Shown piece by piece: positions 11,000 to 23,716 of a DNA stretch of 64,000 nucleotides. The stretch comes from Mesostigma viride (taxonomy: Eukaryota > Streptophyta > Mesostigmatophyceae > Mesostigmatales > Mesostigmataceae), in NCBI GenBank assembly GCA_009746045.1, contig RPFO01000184.1, positions 64,001-128,000 on the forward strand. Direction: 5' to 3'. The notes beneath the pieces were generated by a model. It made no database searches, was not told the DNA's origin, and saw only the letters and a list, made by a program, of their open reading frames with translations. Position 1 is the stretch's first letter, and each line of letters opens with the position of its first letter. The translations under genes and the position numbers were made by a program.

Positions 11000-12829
11000 A
11001 TTCATGCTCCCCAAGGAGACAGTATGTCATAATTTATGTAAGGGGCGTTGCTTGAGAAAACTCTTGTCCTGCTTCAGGCCTACTTTTGGTATTTTTGTGT
11101 ACTTGTCACGAAGGAATCTGCCATATCTGTTGTAGTCAAGGCCGACATCAAAAAACTTGCGATAGCAAATTAGTGATCGTAGCAAAAAGTGCCCTACCAC
11201 GAGGAAAGCTGGGTCGCAAAAGGTACAATCCGTCACCAGGGATTCGCGTGCCGTCACCGATCACACTACTAAACTGGCACAAGGCAACTTAACTTCGCAG
11301 GTCTGATGGGATGCGGTGCGTTCTGCCTGGTATGAACGAATCATGCTAACAACCGCAAAACTTGTCATATATAAACCGTGTCCACGAGTCATGTGCTTAC
11401 GTCTTTTCCCTGCCAAACTGGGCAGAACGTGGCCGGACCAAAAACCACTCTTGCACATCCTGGTTCTGCCCTCCTCACCCGACACCCGTCCACAGCCTGG
11501 AAGCCATCTTTATTTTCTTTCAGTGAGGCAGCAAGCCGTTGCACGATACCACGTGCACGGCAAAGTTTTGCCACGACGCGCGCTTTGCTGTGCTCATACG
11601 GTGCTCAGGTCGGCTGATGCATAAGGTAGGTTGAATTGCGCCGGAGAACTGGATTTCTGGGTCATCATTAGTTACTTGCTGCCAAGGCGCAAAGGCGCGC
11701 CTGTATCGCCGCGTGCCTTGGTGTGGGATATAGGCTGCCAGTCTACAACAGGAATAATTGCTCGAAGTCGTCCTTGTCATGGGGGCATTTAGGCGTTTGA
11801 AAGCTCGTTCCTTGAGATCCTGATAATTTGCAGCAGCATAACTAGAGCAGTCTGGTGGCGGATCATTGACGTCTGTGTTGTAAGTTTGTTTCTATATTTA
11901 CAAACATGTTACATTACTGGCACGTGGGTTTTGCTCCATTGCCATTATTCACAACGGAAGTGGGGGGAAATTCGTTGCGTGCGATTTACGCGCACGACTT
12001 GACAAGCTGATTAGGAAGCCTTAGGGCATGCGAGTATTATATGGAAAGTATATACTCCACGACCGAGCGAGTTCCTACTCTATTCCATCGTCCCCAAAGT
12101 TACACCCGTTGGTCGACGTGTCGCGAAGCCGCCGAGAAATCCTGCTCAATGCGGTCACCGCGTTCGGCACCCGGCCGGTGGGGAGCCATGCCGCTGAGTC
12201 TAGGACCCCGCGCGACCAGTCAGCTATCAGATTTTCCGTTTAGGGTTGCAGTTGTGCTATCAGATTTTCCGCAGCTTTTAATGGTTTTCCTTACGCTGCG
12301 TATGCCATGCGTCCTAAAGCTGCCCAGACTTGATCGGGAAGTTTTCTGGCTTTGCTGCGCTTCCTTGACTACACAATAGAGAATGTCTAACATGTGAAAA
12401 CTCAATCAAGGACCCTAGCTGCCTGGGAGCGGCATCACCATAACTTGCAAGGAGCTAGCGAGCTCATAAACGCCTGTCATGGCTCTTCAGCCTGCTGGAA
12501 AGCAAGGTTGTTGTAGGGAGGGTGAGCATATGTGAGTCACTTATCTCCTCCCCACCTGTTTTGCTTCCGTTAAGCATGGCTTGGGCTTCTTAGATTAACT
12601 AATTAACTAATTAAACACGTGCTCCCGTTCGGGAGTCACGGAGCACCTAAGTGCTTTTAATCCCTGAGTGTGCACAGCGGATAGGGGGGCAGAGACCCCC
12701 CCCTTCCCTCACGCCGCATGGCTTGGGCTAGAACCTAGATGACAGGGATCAGGAGGTTATGCCGAGCGGTGGACACCACATAAAGGATGGACCTTTTATC
12801 CATTAGCTAGCGTCAGGACATGGTACCTG
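11000..12829. other. Repeat-derived DNA without a gene
   Basis: 11000-12060 is the outermost part of the left inverted-duplication arm (mirror 26812-27840); its short open frames on both strands mirror those of the partner and look non-coding. 12061-12829 is not duplicated in the window. It contains one copy of the short GTGCTCCCGTT...GGAGTCACGGAG motif near 12618 but no recognisable gene. Confidence 0.5.
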
Positions 12830-14060
12830 CTCGCAATGGTTAAAGAGCTGGTGGTTGTTTTCTTCAAGCATGTAGAAATTGTTTTTCGTGGTTCTGCCCC
12901 ATTTGGAGGGGGCAAGCTTAGGAATGTGCTTATGGTTTTCTTTTCTTTCTTTCTTCCTTTCTTTATATTTTCCCTTTTAATTTATACGTTCTTACTTTTA
13001 ACCCCTTCGTGTGTGATTGTGTGTGTGTGTTCTCTTTTTCATTCTTAGGTTTGGTTTGGTTTTTTCTATAAACTTTTTTGGTTTGTTACCATCTGGACAT
13101 CTTCCTCCATGCAGGTCTTCCTACAGATACCCACGCGGCTCCCGCGGTCTTCGCGTCGTTCCTCTCAGACAACTGCCCAAGTCCTTCCACGGCGTTGGAT
13201 CGCCATGCGACCATGAATAGTTGTCTCACTTAATATTATGGTGTCCCTCATGCCATGGTGCACCAAGCATGCAGGGTGGCAGCAATAAATTGATGTAATA
13301 TGGGCAAAATAGGTCAGAATGATCTGTAACTTGACCAGTGCGGGCGAGCTTTGTGATTAATTACACTTGTTTTGGCCCAGTTTGTGGTGCGCAGGGGTGT
13401 CTTTGGACTTTGGCATTGGAGTGGTGTTCAAGTGCTCAAAACTGGGTCATTTTTCGTTTGCACATGGCCACATTTCAATGTGAGTAAACGTGGTCAGAAT
13501 GAGCTGAAAATTGGGGTCTGTGTGATTGCAACCCTGGGCCAGTTTTGAAGACTATTCCTGGACGCATGGCGATCCACCGCCGTGGAAGGACTAGGGTAGT
13601 CTGAGAGGAAAGACGCGAAGACCATGGGAGCCGCGTGGCTATCTGTAGGAAGACCTGCATGGAGGGAGACAGATGGTAATAAACCAAAAAGGTTTATAGA
13701 AAAAAACAACAACCAAAACTAAGAAGGGAAAAAGATAACACATACACACAGACACGAAGGAATTAAAAGAAAAAGTAAGAAACTGAACTAAAAGGGAAAA
13801 GGACAAAAGAAAAAGAAAGAAAAGAAAATGTAAATAATATTAATAATAATGACAATAATAAAGAAAGAAAAAGTAAAGGGTGTCAGCCCTTAGCGTTTCC
13901 TATCATCCGGTGAGACCGCCGGCCCGAGGGACCGCCTTATGCCGCCTTGTGCTGGTTGAATTTGCGGCCGTGTGGCGGCCGTGATTAATCTCTGCGGCAA
14001 GTGTCTCCATCTCCTCCGCGTGTGTGGCAGTATATGCTTGTGAAGCCGCTACCGTTGGGG
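12830..14060. repeat. Repeat block with internal inverted repeat; partner at 32936-33828
   Basis: A segment around 13060-13220 (TACCATCTGGACATCTTCC onward) recurs in reverse complement at 13550-13700, so the block can fold back on itself. The part 13300-14050 recurs inverted at 32936-33828. Polypurine and polypyrimidine runs occupy 13700-13880. It has no coding capacity; the open frames seen are mirrored artefacts. Confidence 0.7.
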
Positions 14061-14080
14061 AGTCACGGAGCATTAACCCT

Positions 14081-14335
14081 GATGGATGGATGGATGGATG
14101 GATGGATGGATGGATGGATGGATGGATGGATGGATGGATGGATGGATGGATGGATGGATGGATGGATGGATGGATGGATGGATGGATGGATGGATGGATG
14201 GATGGATGGATGGATGGATGGATGGATGGATGGATGGATGGATGGATGGATGGATGGATGGATGGATGGATGGATGGATGGATGGATGGATGGATGGATG
14301 GATGGATGGATGGATGGATGGATGGATGGATGGAT
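14081..14335. repeat. (GGAT)n microsatellite
   Basis: About 63 uninterrupted GGAT units, flanked on both sides by the GTTGGGGAGTCACGGAGCAT motif. All reading frames stay open across it, giving artefactual MDGW-type proteins. Confidence 0.97.
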
Positions 14336-14399
14336 TAATTAATTAATTAATTAATTAGACTCGTGCTCCCGTTGGGGAGTCACGGAGCATTAACCCCGA

Positions 14400-14879
14400 T
14401 GGATGGATGGATGGGTGCAAACAGTCCTACCGGTCTAATCTATCTACATCGGCTACATACTACATCTATCCAACAGCATTCTAACTACAACATCTATCTA
14501 GGCAGCCGCACGCTGCCCTAGGGGAGCTATCTGGCGTGCCTCCCACGGGATTGCACACGCGGGCGCTTCCCCACTGGGGGGGGCTCGTTGTCCTCTATGA
14601 CCTGGGCCCACTTGGCCTTGTCCATCATCTTCTTCCAAATCACAGAGAGGACTAGGCCCCCCATGTCCTCTACTAGCTGTTCTTTGAAGATGCGGGCCTT
14701 GCGGCGTCTAACATCACTGGGCCCAGCCCACGTCAGGAGATGCCGGCCAGGTTGGGCTGGTCGCAGTCCTGCGGGGGGGCCACGTGAGGTGTCTACCTGG
14801 TTGGTGCGAGCTAGGTGCCCTACTAGCTGCAGGCGTCGTTGCTTAATGGTGCTGGTGATATAGGGCATGCCCTGGTACA
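14400..14879 (-). pseudogene. LINE 3' fragment with 3'UTR
   Basis: On the minus strand from 14879 the sequence encodes [20 protein letters not shown] and continues to the C-terminal [16 protein letters not shown] block, stopping near 14527. A 3'UTR follows and ends in a short (ATCC)n tail at 14400-14416. The fragment is 5' truncated exactly at the edge of the long (GGAT)n array. Confidence 0.75.
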
Positions 14880-16510
14880 GATGGATGGATGGATGGATGG
14901 ATGGATGGATGGATGGATGGATGGATGGATGGATGGATGGATGGATGGATGGATGGATGGATGGATGGATGGATGGATGGATGGATGGATGGATGGATGG
15001 ATGGATGGATGGATGGATGGATGGATGGATGGATGGATGGATGGATGGATGGATGGATGGATGGATGGATGGATGGATGGATGGATGGATGGATGGATGG
15101 ATGGATGGATGGATGGATGGATGGATGGATGGATGGATGGATGGATGGATGGATGGATGGATGGATGGATGGATGGATGGATGGATGGATGGATGGATGG
15201 ATGGATGGATGGATGGATGGATGGATGGATGGATGGATGGATGGATGGATGGATGGATGGATGGATGGATGGATATGGATGGATGGATGGATGGATGGAT
15301 GGATGGATGGATGGATGGATGGATGGATGGATGGATGGATGGATGGATGGATGGATGGATGGATGGATGGATGGATGGATGGATGGATGGATGGATGGAT
15401 GGATGGATGGATGGATGGATGGATGGATGGATGGATGGATGGATGGATGGATGGATGGATGGATGGATGGATGGATGGATGGATGGATGGATGGATGGAT
15501 GGATGGATGGATGGATGGATGGATGGATGGATGGATGGATGGATGGATGGATGGATGGATGGATGGATGGATGGATGGATGGATGGATGGATGGATGGAT
15601 GGATGGATGGATGGATGGATGGATGGATGGATGGATGGATGGATGGATGGATGGATGGATGGATATGGATGGATGGATGGATGGATGGATGGATGGATGG
15701 ATGGATGGATGGATGGATGGATGGATGGATGGATGGATGGATGGATGGATGGATGGATGGATGGATGGATGGATGGATGGATGGATGGATGGATGGATGG
15801 ATGGATGGATGGATGGATGGATGGATGGATGGATGGATGGATGGATGGATGGATGGATGGATGGATGGATGGATGGATGGATGGATGGATGGATGGATGG
15901 ATGGATGGATGGATGGATGGATGGATGGATGGATGGATGGATGGATGGATGGATGGATGGATGGATGGATGGATGGATGGATGGATGGATGGATGGATGG
16001 ATGGATGGATGGATGGATGGATGGATGGATGGATGGATGGATGGATGGATGGATGGATGGATGGATGGATGGATGGATGGATGGATGGATGGATGGATGG
16101 ATGGATGGATGGATGGATGGATGGATGGATGGATGGATGGATGGATGGATGGATGGATGGATGGATGGATGGATGGATGGATGGATGGATGGATGGATGG
16201 ATGGATGGATGGATGGATGGATGGATGGATGGATGGATGGATGGATGGATGGATGGATGGATGGATGGATGGATGGATGGATGGATGGATGGATGGATGG
16301 ATGGATGGATGGATGGATGGATGGATGGATGGATGGATGGATGGATGGATGGATGGATGGATGGATGGATGGATGGATGGATGGATGGATGGATGGATGG
16401 ATGGATGGATGGATGGATGGATGGATGGATGGATGGATGGATGGATGGATGGATGGATGGATGGATGGATCGATGGATGGATGGATGGATGAATGGATGG
16501 ATGGATGGGT
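14880..16510. repeat. (GGAT)n array of about 1.6 kb
   Basis: Roughly 400 GGAT units with very few interruptions: GGATATGG at about 15273 and 15662, and CGATGG and GAATGG near the right end (16470-16495). Read on the minus strand it follows directly after the 3'UTR of the LINE fragment at 16512-17020, so it is best explained as an expanded (ATCC)n 3' tail of that insertion. Every frame on both strands is open; none is a gene. Confidence 0.95.
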
Positions 16511-16511
16511 G

Positions 16512-17020
16512 GGTGGGTACACGCAATCCTACCGGTCTAAGCTATCTACAAGCTATCTACAAAACAGTCCTATAACTGTGGTGCCCGCGACCCTAGCTAG
16601 GGGTGTTGTCTAGCAGGCCGCCCACCACGTGTGCAAACGCGCTCCTTCCCCACTGCAGGGGGGTTGTTATCCTCTATGGCCTGGGCCCACTTGGCCTTGT
16701 CCATCATCTTTTTCCAAATCACGGAGAGGCCTAGGTCCCTCATGTCCTCTACGAGCTGCTCTTTGAAGGTGCGGGCCTGGCGGCGTCTAACCTGGTTGGG
16801 CCCGGCCAACGTGAGGAGGTGCCTGCCTGGCTGGGCGGGGCACAGCCCTGCAGAGGGGCCACGTGAGGTGTTTACCTGGTTGGTGCGAGCTAAGTGCCCT
16901 ACTAGCAGCAGGTGCCTCTGCTTGATGGTGCTGGTGATAAGTGGCATGCCGCGGTACAAGTCCTCCTTGCGGACATGAGCAGCGTATCCTACGTACACGG
17001 AAAATTGACCACAGCATGTT
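16512..17020 (-). pseudogene. LINE 3' fragment (tail of the 1.6-kb array)
   Basis: The minus strand encodes YAAHVRKEDLYRGMPLITST and goes on to [18 protein letters not shown]. It then runs through a 3'UTR with TAGACCGGTAGGATTGCGTG into the (ATCC)n array. It is 5' truncated within the RT C-terminal region. The 3'UTR matches that after 20461, so the copies are one family. Confidence 0.75.
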
Positions 17021-17075
17021 GGGGACCATGCACTACCCTTCTCCACCCCCACCTCCACCCCCACCCCCCGCTAAT

Positions 17076-20000
17076 AGGGCAACGGCACATTCTTGGTATT
17101 GCTAGCTTTAATGTTAGCACCCTCCCTGCAGATCCTTCTACCAGCAGCGGCACCCCAGCATGTCAACGCGTCGACGAGCTGATCGCCTTGTGTGCCGACA
17201 ACCAGATCGCCGTCCTTGGCGTCCAGGAGCATCAGCGCACCGTCGACCCTTAGCAAGGGGTCAACGGGCTTATGGTCGACGACATCCGCGCGGGCTGGCG
17301 ATTCCATGCACTGGGGTGGAGGCGCTGCGCCGGGTCAAGGTCGGTGTGGGCCTCCTGTGCTCACCGGCAGCATCAGCTGACCTCCAGTCCATCGTGCTGA
17401 GATCCCCGCGTGTACTAGTGGCCACTTTTTTGGCCACTGAAGGCCATTCTCACCATATACGCTCACCGTTAAATCGTGCGCTTTGCACCACATGCGGGTC
17501 GACATCAGGCGGAACGTGAGGCCTTCTTCAGCACCCTCAAGGAGGAGAAGGAGGCCAGCATCCCAGCCCCGGCACTTCCTGGTTATGCTGCTCGACGCCA
17601 ACGCCACGCTGCCAGTTGGCACCGGAGGTGCTCAGTACGGCGCCTCCTCGAACACGACGGCCAACGGTAACACGGATCTCTTTGCGGATCTGATGGCAGA
17701 ATCTGCGCTGGTTGCATGCAATGCTTCTTTTGCACGCCCCGCCCAGCAGCTTGCCACCTTTTTGGGGCCACCGAATCGGGTGGTCTGCCTTGACTATATC
17801 TGCGCACGCCGGGCTCAGCGCCCCTCAGTTGTGGATACTCGCGGGCTGCAAGATTCTGTCATGGGACGGTGGAATCTGCATGATCACCGCCTCGTGCTCG
17901 CGCGCTGCCATCAGATTGGGTTTCCTGCATGGCGTGAAACCGTCGCGACAACTGGCGCCTCAGCCAGATCTCAAGATGCTCAGGTCGAGGGTACTGAACG
18001 GGATGCCGACAAGATGTCAGCAGAGGAGCAGGCCGCTAATAATGACGCACCGGGACGAATTCCTGGCAGTCTTTAACGCCAGGGGCAGTCGCTGGCCAGC
18101 ACTTACACTCCATTCCGCCCTCAGGTGACTTTTCAGTGATCTTCCGCGGTATCGCTGCCAAGTACAGTATATACGGCCTGGCTGCCCGCACCCTCCCCTC
18201 CCTGCCTCCGCGCCGACAGCTTGCTGTCCACCGCCAAGCACCGACTGTCAGTGGTCGCCGCTAGGCAGATGCTCTGCCGCAACAAGGACCCGACCGCCAA
18301 GCCTCGGCTGCAAGCGGCTCTGCGGGTCGCCTTCGAGCAAGCTGAGAAGGCCGACGCTCAGCAGATGGTCAAGGACCTGCACACTGCCAGCAGAAGAACG
18401 ATGGCAAGGGGGCCTGGTTCCTGGTACAAGCGCCTCGGACACCCGGACGGCCTCGGCCAGCCCCACCGCCACGATGTTCCCGGAGCACCCGCCAAGCGGC
18501 TCCGTACCTGCCGGGCCGCGGCCACTGCAGAGGTCTTGGGGACAGCTGCGCCGCCCCGGCCGCCCCTGCTACCATGCAGCCGCCGCCGCGCCCGGCCCGC
18601 CCGGCCGCCCTGGCAGGCAGCCCAGCCGGGCCCCCGGCCCCGCCCAGGTCAGCGGCGGACTACCTAGTCCCCCCGCTGGCCGGCCCCCTCGGCGACCCGT
18701 CAGACATGCCTCCTTTCACCTCCCGCGAGGTCACGGAGGCGGTCCAGCGCCTGCGTAACGACGCCGCCACAGGCTCAGACGAGATTCCGGCCGCGGTCGT
18801 GAAACTCGCTGCCGAGTTTGAGGACACCGGTGTCATGCTGCTTTTCCGGGGTATCTGCAACCGCATTCTGCTGTCGTCGCAACCGCCTCCAGCGGCCTGG
18901 CTATACACAGTTTTCGCACGAATTGCTGTACAAGAACAAGGGGTCGCCCGCCGACCCCGGTAACTACAGTCAGGGGTGTGCATCCAAAGTGCCCAGCCCC
19001 TCAAGCTTCTCATGCGGCTCATCCTGAACCGCCTGCGCACGGCCCTGGACGGCCACCTAAGCGAGACTGAGCACGGCCGCTTCCGTCCAGGCCACAACAC
19101 AGTATACAGGCGCTCTTCGCTATACTCGCCGCCTTGTGGAAGAACTGCATCGCCTTAATTCAGCCTGGTGAGTCCCCTCTGCACCGGCCTTGTGCTGGTG
19201 GACTTTATCAAAGCCTTCGATTCGGTTTTCTAGCCTGCGCTGTGGGACATCCTCGCTCTGTTCCGGATCCCCCGCCCCCTTATTGCTGTCATCCGCAACC
19301 TGTATATGAAGGGTCCACCACTTCGGTGCGCACTTCCTATGGGACCACGCCACCATGCCCTTTACAGACTAGGGTGTGTGGCAGGGCTGCGTGCTGTCGC
19401 CCTACCCTGTTCATTACTGTGGTCGAATACGTAATGATTCAGGCGCGCAAGCGGTTTGCTCGCATTGTGGGTAGGGAACCAGCCAGGGGTGCAGGTTGAC
19501 AACCGTTTCTGGCATGGCGCGGCGGAAACGGAGATTCGGCTGGCGGACATCATCTACTGTATGCAGACGACACCATGCCCTCTTTGAGAACACTGAGCAC
19601 GTGCAGACGTCGTGGCTTGACAGCCTGGCAATCGAGGCCCGTGTGGTGGGGCTTGAGGTCAGCAAGACAACCGAGGCTCTGGCGATTGGGCTCACTCAGC
19701 CCCCGCCCGACCTCTTTCTCCTTGATGGCTCTCGAGTCCTGTATCAGGACCGCGTCAAGTTGCTGGGTAGCTTACTCCCCAACTGCGAGGCCGATGTGGA
19801 CCACCATATCTCCCTCGCCTGGCACGCTTTACTCCAATACGGGTCCCTTTGGCGCAAGCCCTTGGGCAAGCTACTAGAGAAACAGGACCTGTTTAGGGTC
19901 CTGGTCCTCCCTGTTCTCCCGTACGGGGCGGAGACGTGGACTCTCACTGCCGACAGTACTCTTGCCAACAAGCTGGATGGCGCGGTCACCAACATGCTGC

Positions 20001-20540
20001 GGTCAAATTTTCGTGTAGGATACGCTGCTCATGTCCGCAAGGAGGACGTGTATCTCGGCATGCCACTTATCACCAGCACCATCAAGCAGCGGCGTCTGAT
20101 GCTAGTAGGGCACTTAGCTCGCACCAACCAGGTAGATACCTCACGAGGCCCCTCTGCAGGGCTGCGCCCCGCCCAGCCGGGCCGGCACCTCCTCTCGTGG
20201 GCCGGGCCTCGCCAGGTTAGACGCCGCAAGGCCCGCACCCTCAAAGAACAGCTAGCTAGTAGAGGACATATGGGGGGCCTAGGCCTCTCCGCGATTTGGA
20301 AAAAGATGATGGACAAGGCGAAGTGGGCCCAGGTCATAGAGGCCAACAACCCGGGCCCCCTGCAGTGGGGAAGGAGCGTGTTTGCAAACGAGGGAGGCAT
20401 GCCAGCCAAGACCGGCCTAAGTAGGGTCGCCGAGCATCATAGGACTGTTTTTGTAGATTAGATAGAATAGGATTGTTTTGTAGATAGCTTTAGACCGGTA
20501 GCCGGTAGGATTGCGTGCACCCATCCATCCATCCATCGGG
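17076..20540 (+). pseudogene. APE-type LINE ORF2, nearly full length but degenerate
   Basis: Domain order on the plus strand is an AP-like endonuclease, a linker, a reverse transcriptase and a C-terminal tail. The endonuclease begins near 17091 (IASFNVSTLP; AVLGVQEHQRTV) and reaches LDYICARRAQRPSV and DHRLVLARC near 17900. RT starts at PPFTSREVTEAVQRLRNDAA (about 18709), with VDFIKAFDS at about 19200 and YADDT at about 19560. The tail runs from KLLGSLLPNCEADVDHHISL to 20461. The 3'UTR ends in a short (ATCC)n tail at 20520-20537. At least five frame changes or stops break the frame, so it is dead. A working copy would nick genomic DNA and reverse-transcribe its RNA at the nick. Confidence 0.75.
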
Positions 20541-20584
20541 GGTAATACTCCGTGACTCCCCAATGGGAGCACGAGTTTCATTAA

Positions 20585-20790
20585 TTATTGTTGGGGACCG
20601 CGCCGTCCACCTTGCTGGCAAGGTCGGCGGTGAGAGTCTGGACACGTCTCGGCCCCGTACGTAAGAACAGGGAGGACCAGGACCTTAAACAGGTCCTGTT
20701 TCTGGCAGCGATACTGCGGAGGATCACAATCCTCATTACTAATGTGCAAACCAAAGGGGATATTAAGGCCTGTCATCAATGAAGTAATGA
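20585..20790 (-). pseudogene. Small LINE RT fragment
   Basis: The minus strand encodes KQDLFKVLVLPVLTYGAET, the same block as LFRVLVLPVLPYGAET in the copy at about 19890-19935. Flanks are rearranged; only about 200 bases remain. Confidence 0.55.
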
Positions 20791-20962
20791 AATAATTAAT
20801 ATTAATGTTTAATAAGATTAATTATTATCATGCAGTCCCGCCGTTCAGGAGCTGCGCCTGCCGCGGAGAAGCTGAAGGATGATGGTGCAAAATTTAACAA
20901 GTGATGGTCTAGGCGACCTGGCTAATCTGCCGGTTTATCTAATTACCTAATGTTAAAGTTAT

Positions 20963-21347
<385 letters not shown>

Positions 21348-21453
21348 CTTGGCTGAGTAGAGTAGTTAGGATTCTCTAGATTAACTTTTAGAGTTAGCTT
21401 AGTTAGTAGGCTTCGCGGCTTCGCTCACCTCCATCCATCAAGCAAGGATATAC

Positions 21454-22680
21454 ATGCTACATGATCTCCGCAACCGCCTTCGTTCTGCTCTCGGCCGTCA
21501 CTTGGGGGAAAGCCAACTCAGGGTTTCCGGTCTGGTCGCAACACCGTCATGGCCATCTTCGTCGCGCGCTGTCTCATTGAGGAGATCGCACTCCTGCAGC
21601 CTGGTGAGTTTCCCGCCATCTTCGTCGACTTTATCAAGGCATTCAACTCTGTTCTTTGTGACGCTCTTTGGGCGGTTCTCGCCCGCACTCGCGTCCCCAC
21701 CCCCCTGATTGCTGTCATCCGCTCGCTGTACATTGAGGGGTCGACCTCGGTGGGCACTCAGGCACGGCACTACCCCGCCATGTCCACTGCAGACAGGCAT
21801 CTGGCAGGGCTGTGTCATGTCACCCTACCTGTTCATTATTGTAGTGGATTATATGGTGTGCGCCAAGCACGTGCCCGCTTTGCTAGCATTGCTGGCCGTG
21901 CCCCTGGCCTCGCGATTCAGAACGAGACCGGCGAAGGGGGGCCGACTAACAAGCAGAATTTACTCTCTGAGCTCATTTATGCCGACGACATCACGCTCAT
22001 TGAGCAGCCGGACTCTGCCCAACTTTGGTTGGACTGCCTGGCTCTCGAGGCCCGGGCTGTTGGTCTCGAAATCAGCCCCAAGACGGAAGCCATGGCCCTC
22101 GGCCTGGCCGCCCCCCCCCCTGAGCTCTGCCTGTTAGACGACACCCCAGTGCCCTTCCCCGCTTCCGGTCGCTTCAAGCTGCTCGGCAGCTGGCTCCCCG
22201 ACTGCCGGAGGACGACATGACGACCCGGAATGGTATGGCCTGGGCACAGCTCCACGAGCACCATCGCTGGTGGAGCAACCCCGCCCTACCCCGGACTGTC
22301 AAACGCAACCTCTTCAAGGTCGTCATCCTGACGACACTGACCTATTATGGAGCCGAGACGCGTGGACGCTGACGCAGGAGCTGGAGCAGCGACTCGACGG
22401 CAACGTCACCAAGATGCTACGTAGTGTGCTCAATATACCATTTAGACTGCACATTAGCCGTGAGGATTTGTATGCTGCTTTACCACATGCATCCCATATT
22501 ATTAGGCACAGGCGCCTGGGTCTCGCCGGGCACCTCGCACGCACAGATCAGGTAGACACGATGGATAGCTCAGCAGGCAGTCAGGCACCAAGCCCTCCCA
22601 ACCTGGGCGTTTTGTTCTCACATGGCGTGCCACGGGCCGAGCGCGGCCGGGGCGCCACCCGTGGACCTTCCGGGATTAAT
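21454..22680 (+). pseudogene. LINE reverse-transcriptase fragment, second subfamily
   Basis: The plus strand carries VDFIKAFNSVLCDALWAVLA, a frame-shifted catalytic SELIYADDITLIEQPD at about 21970, the KLLGSWLPDC block near 22170, LTTLTYYGAET near 22335 and LGLAGHLARTDQVDT near 22520. It has the same architecture as the 17-20.5 kb copy but a clearly different sequence, closer to the fragments at 6.7 and 30.7 kb. It lacks the endonuclease and has several frame changes. The 3' end meets TTAATTAATTAATTAATTAG and the GTGCTCCCGTTGGGG motif. Confidence 0.7.
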
Positions 22681-22689
22681 TAATTAATT

Positions 22690-23095
22690 AATTAGACTCG
22701 TGCTCCCGTTGGGGAGTCACGGAGCATCAACCCCGATGGATGGATGGATGGGTGCAAACAGTCCTACCGGTCTAATCTATCTACATCGGCTACATACTAC
22801 ATCTATCTAACAGCATTCTAACTACAACATCTATCTAGGCAGCCGCACGCTGCCCTAGGGGAGCTATCTGGCGTGCCTCCCACGGGATTGCACACGCGGG
22901 CGCTTCCCCACTGGGGGGGGCTCGTTGTCCTCTATGACCTGGGCCCACTTGGCCTTGTCCATCATCTTCTTCCAAATCACAGAGAGGCCTAGGCCCCCCA
23001 TGTCCTCTACTAGCTGTTCTTTGAAGGTGCGGGCCTTGCGGCGTCTAACATCACTGGGCCCAGCCCACGTCAGGAGGTGCCGGCCAGGCTGGATA
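22690..23095 (-). pseudogene. LINE 3' fragment
   Basis: Almost identical to the fragment at 14400-14770, including its short (ATCC)n tail at 22736-22750. Coding similarity stops at about 23090, where the sequence changes to unrelated DNA, so the fragment is 5' truncated there. Confidence 0.75.
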
Positions 23096-23627
23096 TGTGT
23101 TACCCTCGTCGCAATGGGCTCACACCATCCCATCCCACTCGACCGTACTGAGTACTTATGCTCACGCAACGCTGTTACGTGTTCATTGTTTAATTCATTC
23201 ATGGCTTAATTATCTCCCCACGGATTCATGTTATAATTTCATTTAATTTTAATTTAGTGTTACTGTAATTGAAGTTAATCTAGCTGTTATGCTACTATAG
23301 GGGGCAGGGGGGCCGTGGTGGCCCGCCGGTTGCGGGGCAATGTTATGGATGGTGAGGTGCGATGCATGATGATAATTTTTTAGTTGTATTAGGAGGACGC
23401 AATGCCACCCTCCAATTTAATGGTGCTTACTAAAAAAAAATCTTCAAAGGTCAGAGTCCACTTTGACACACCTTGTCTTCCTACTGTGACTTGTCTCCAG
23501 TAGTGATGCTGAAGGATGGCCTTTGCCCGATGTAAGTGGCAATGCACACACCCTGGGCGGCCCTGCAACTGACGCGCACCGTGATGCTTGTGTGCTAGTA
23601 CATCTGTATGGCATTCATGAGCTAAGC
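23096..23627. other. Unannotated spacer
   Basis: No gene seen. Includes a TATGTTATAATTTCATTTAA segment shared with 8730 and 27860, and a G-rich stretch near 23300 resembling 10870-10915 inside the 2.2-kb element, so it is probably decayed repeat DNA. Confidence 0.4.
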
Positions 23628-23716
23628 CCTCGGCTAGTAACCTTCACTTGGCGGGCTAGTAACCTTCACTTGGCGGGCTAGTAACCTTCACTTGGCGGGC
23701 TAGTAACCTTCACGTG
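23628..23716. repeat. Four 22-bp tandem units at the 3' end of the glycosyltransferase gene
   Basis: GGCTAGTAACCTTCACTTGG repeats four times with a 22-bp period. The last copy overlaps the stop codon region of the gene on the opposite strand. Confidence 0.9.

Larger units (their letters stand above)
3430..12060. repeat. Left arm of a large inverted duplication (partner 26812-32203)
   Basis: Successive sub-blocks here reappear in reverse complement in 26812-32203 and in mirrored order: 3430-4440 with 31230-32203, the 135-bp palindrome with 31103-31240, 6640-7320 with 30350-31070, 7330-8740 with 27880-29290, and 11000-12060 with 26812-27840. Identity is high by eye. Differences are mainly indels: this arm carries extra DNA at about 4590-6620 and the terminal-inverted-repeat element at 8758-10957; the other arm carries extra DNA at about 29290-30370. 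Collinear mirroring of many unrelated repeats argues for one segmental duplication rather than independent insertions. Confidence 0.8.

Noticed and set aside
14839-16613. Open frames of up to 578 codons on both strands reading MDGW or HPSI repeats
   Set aside because: They are the translation of the (GGAT)n array; all six frames are open, so length is no evidence of a gene.
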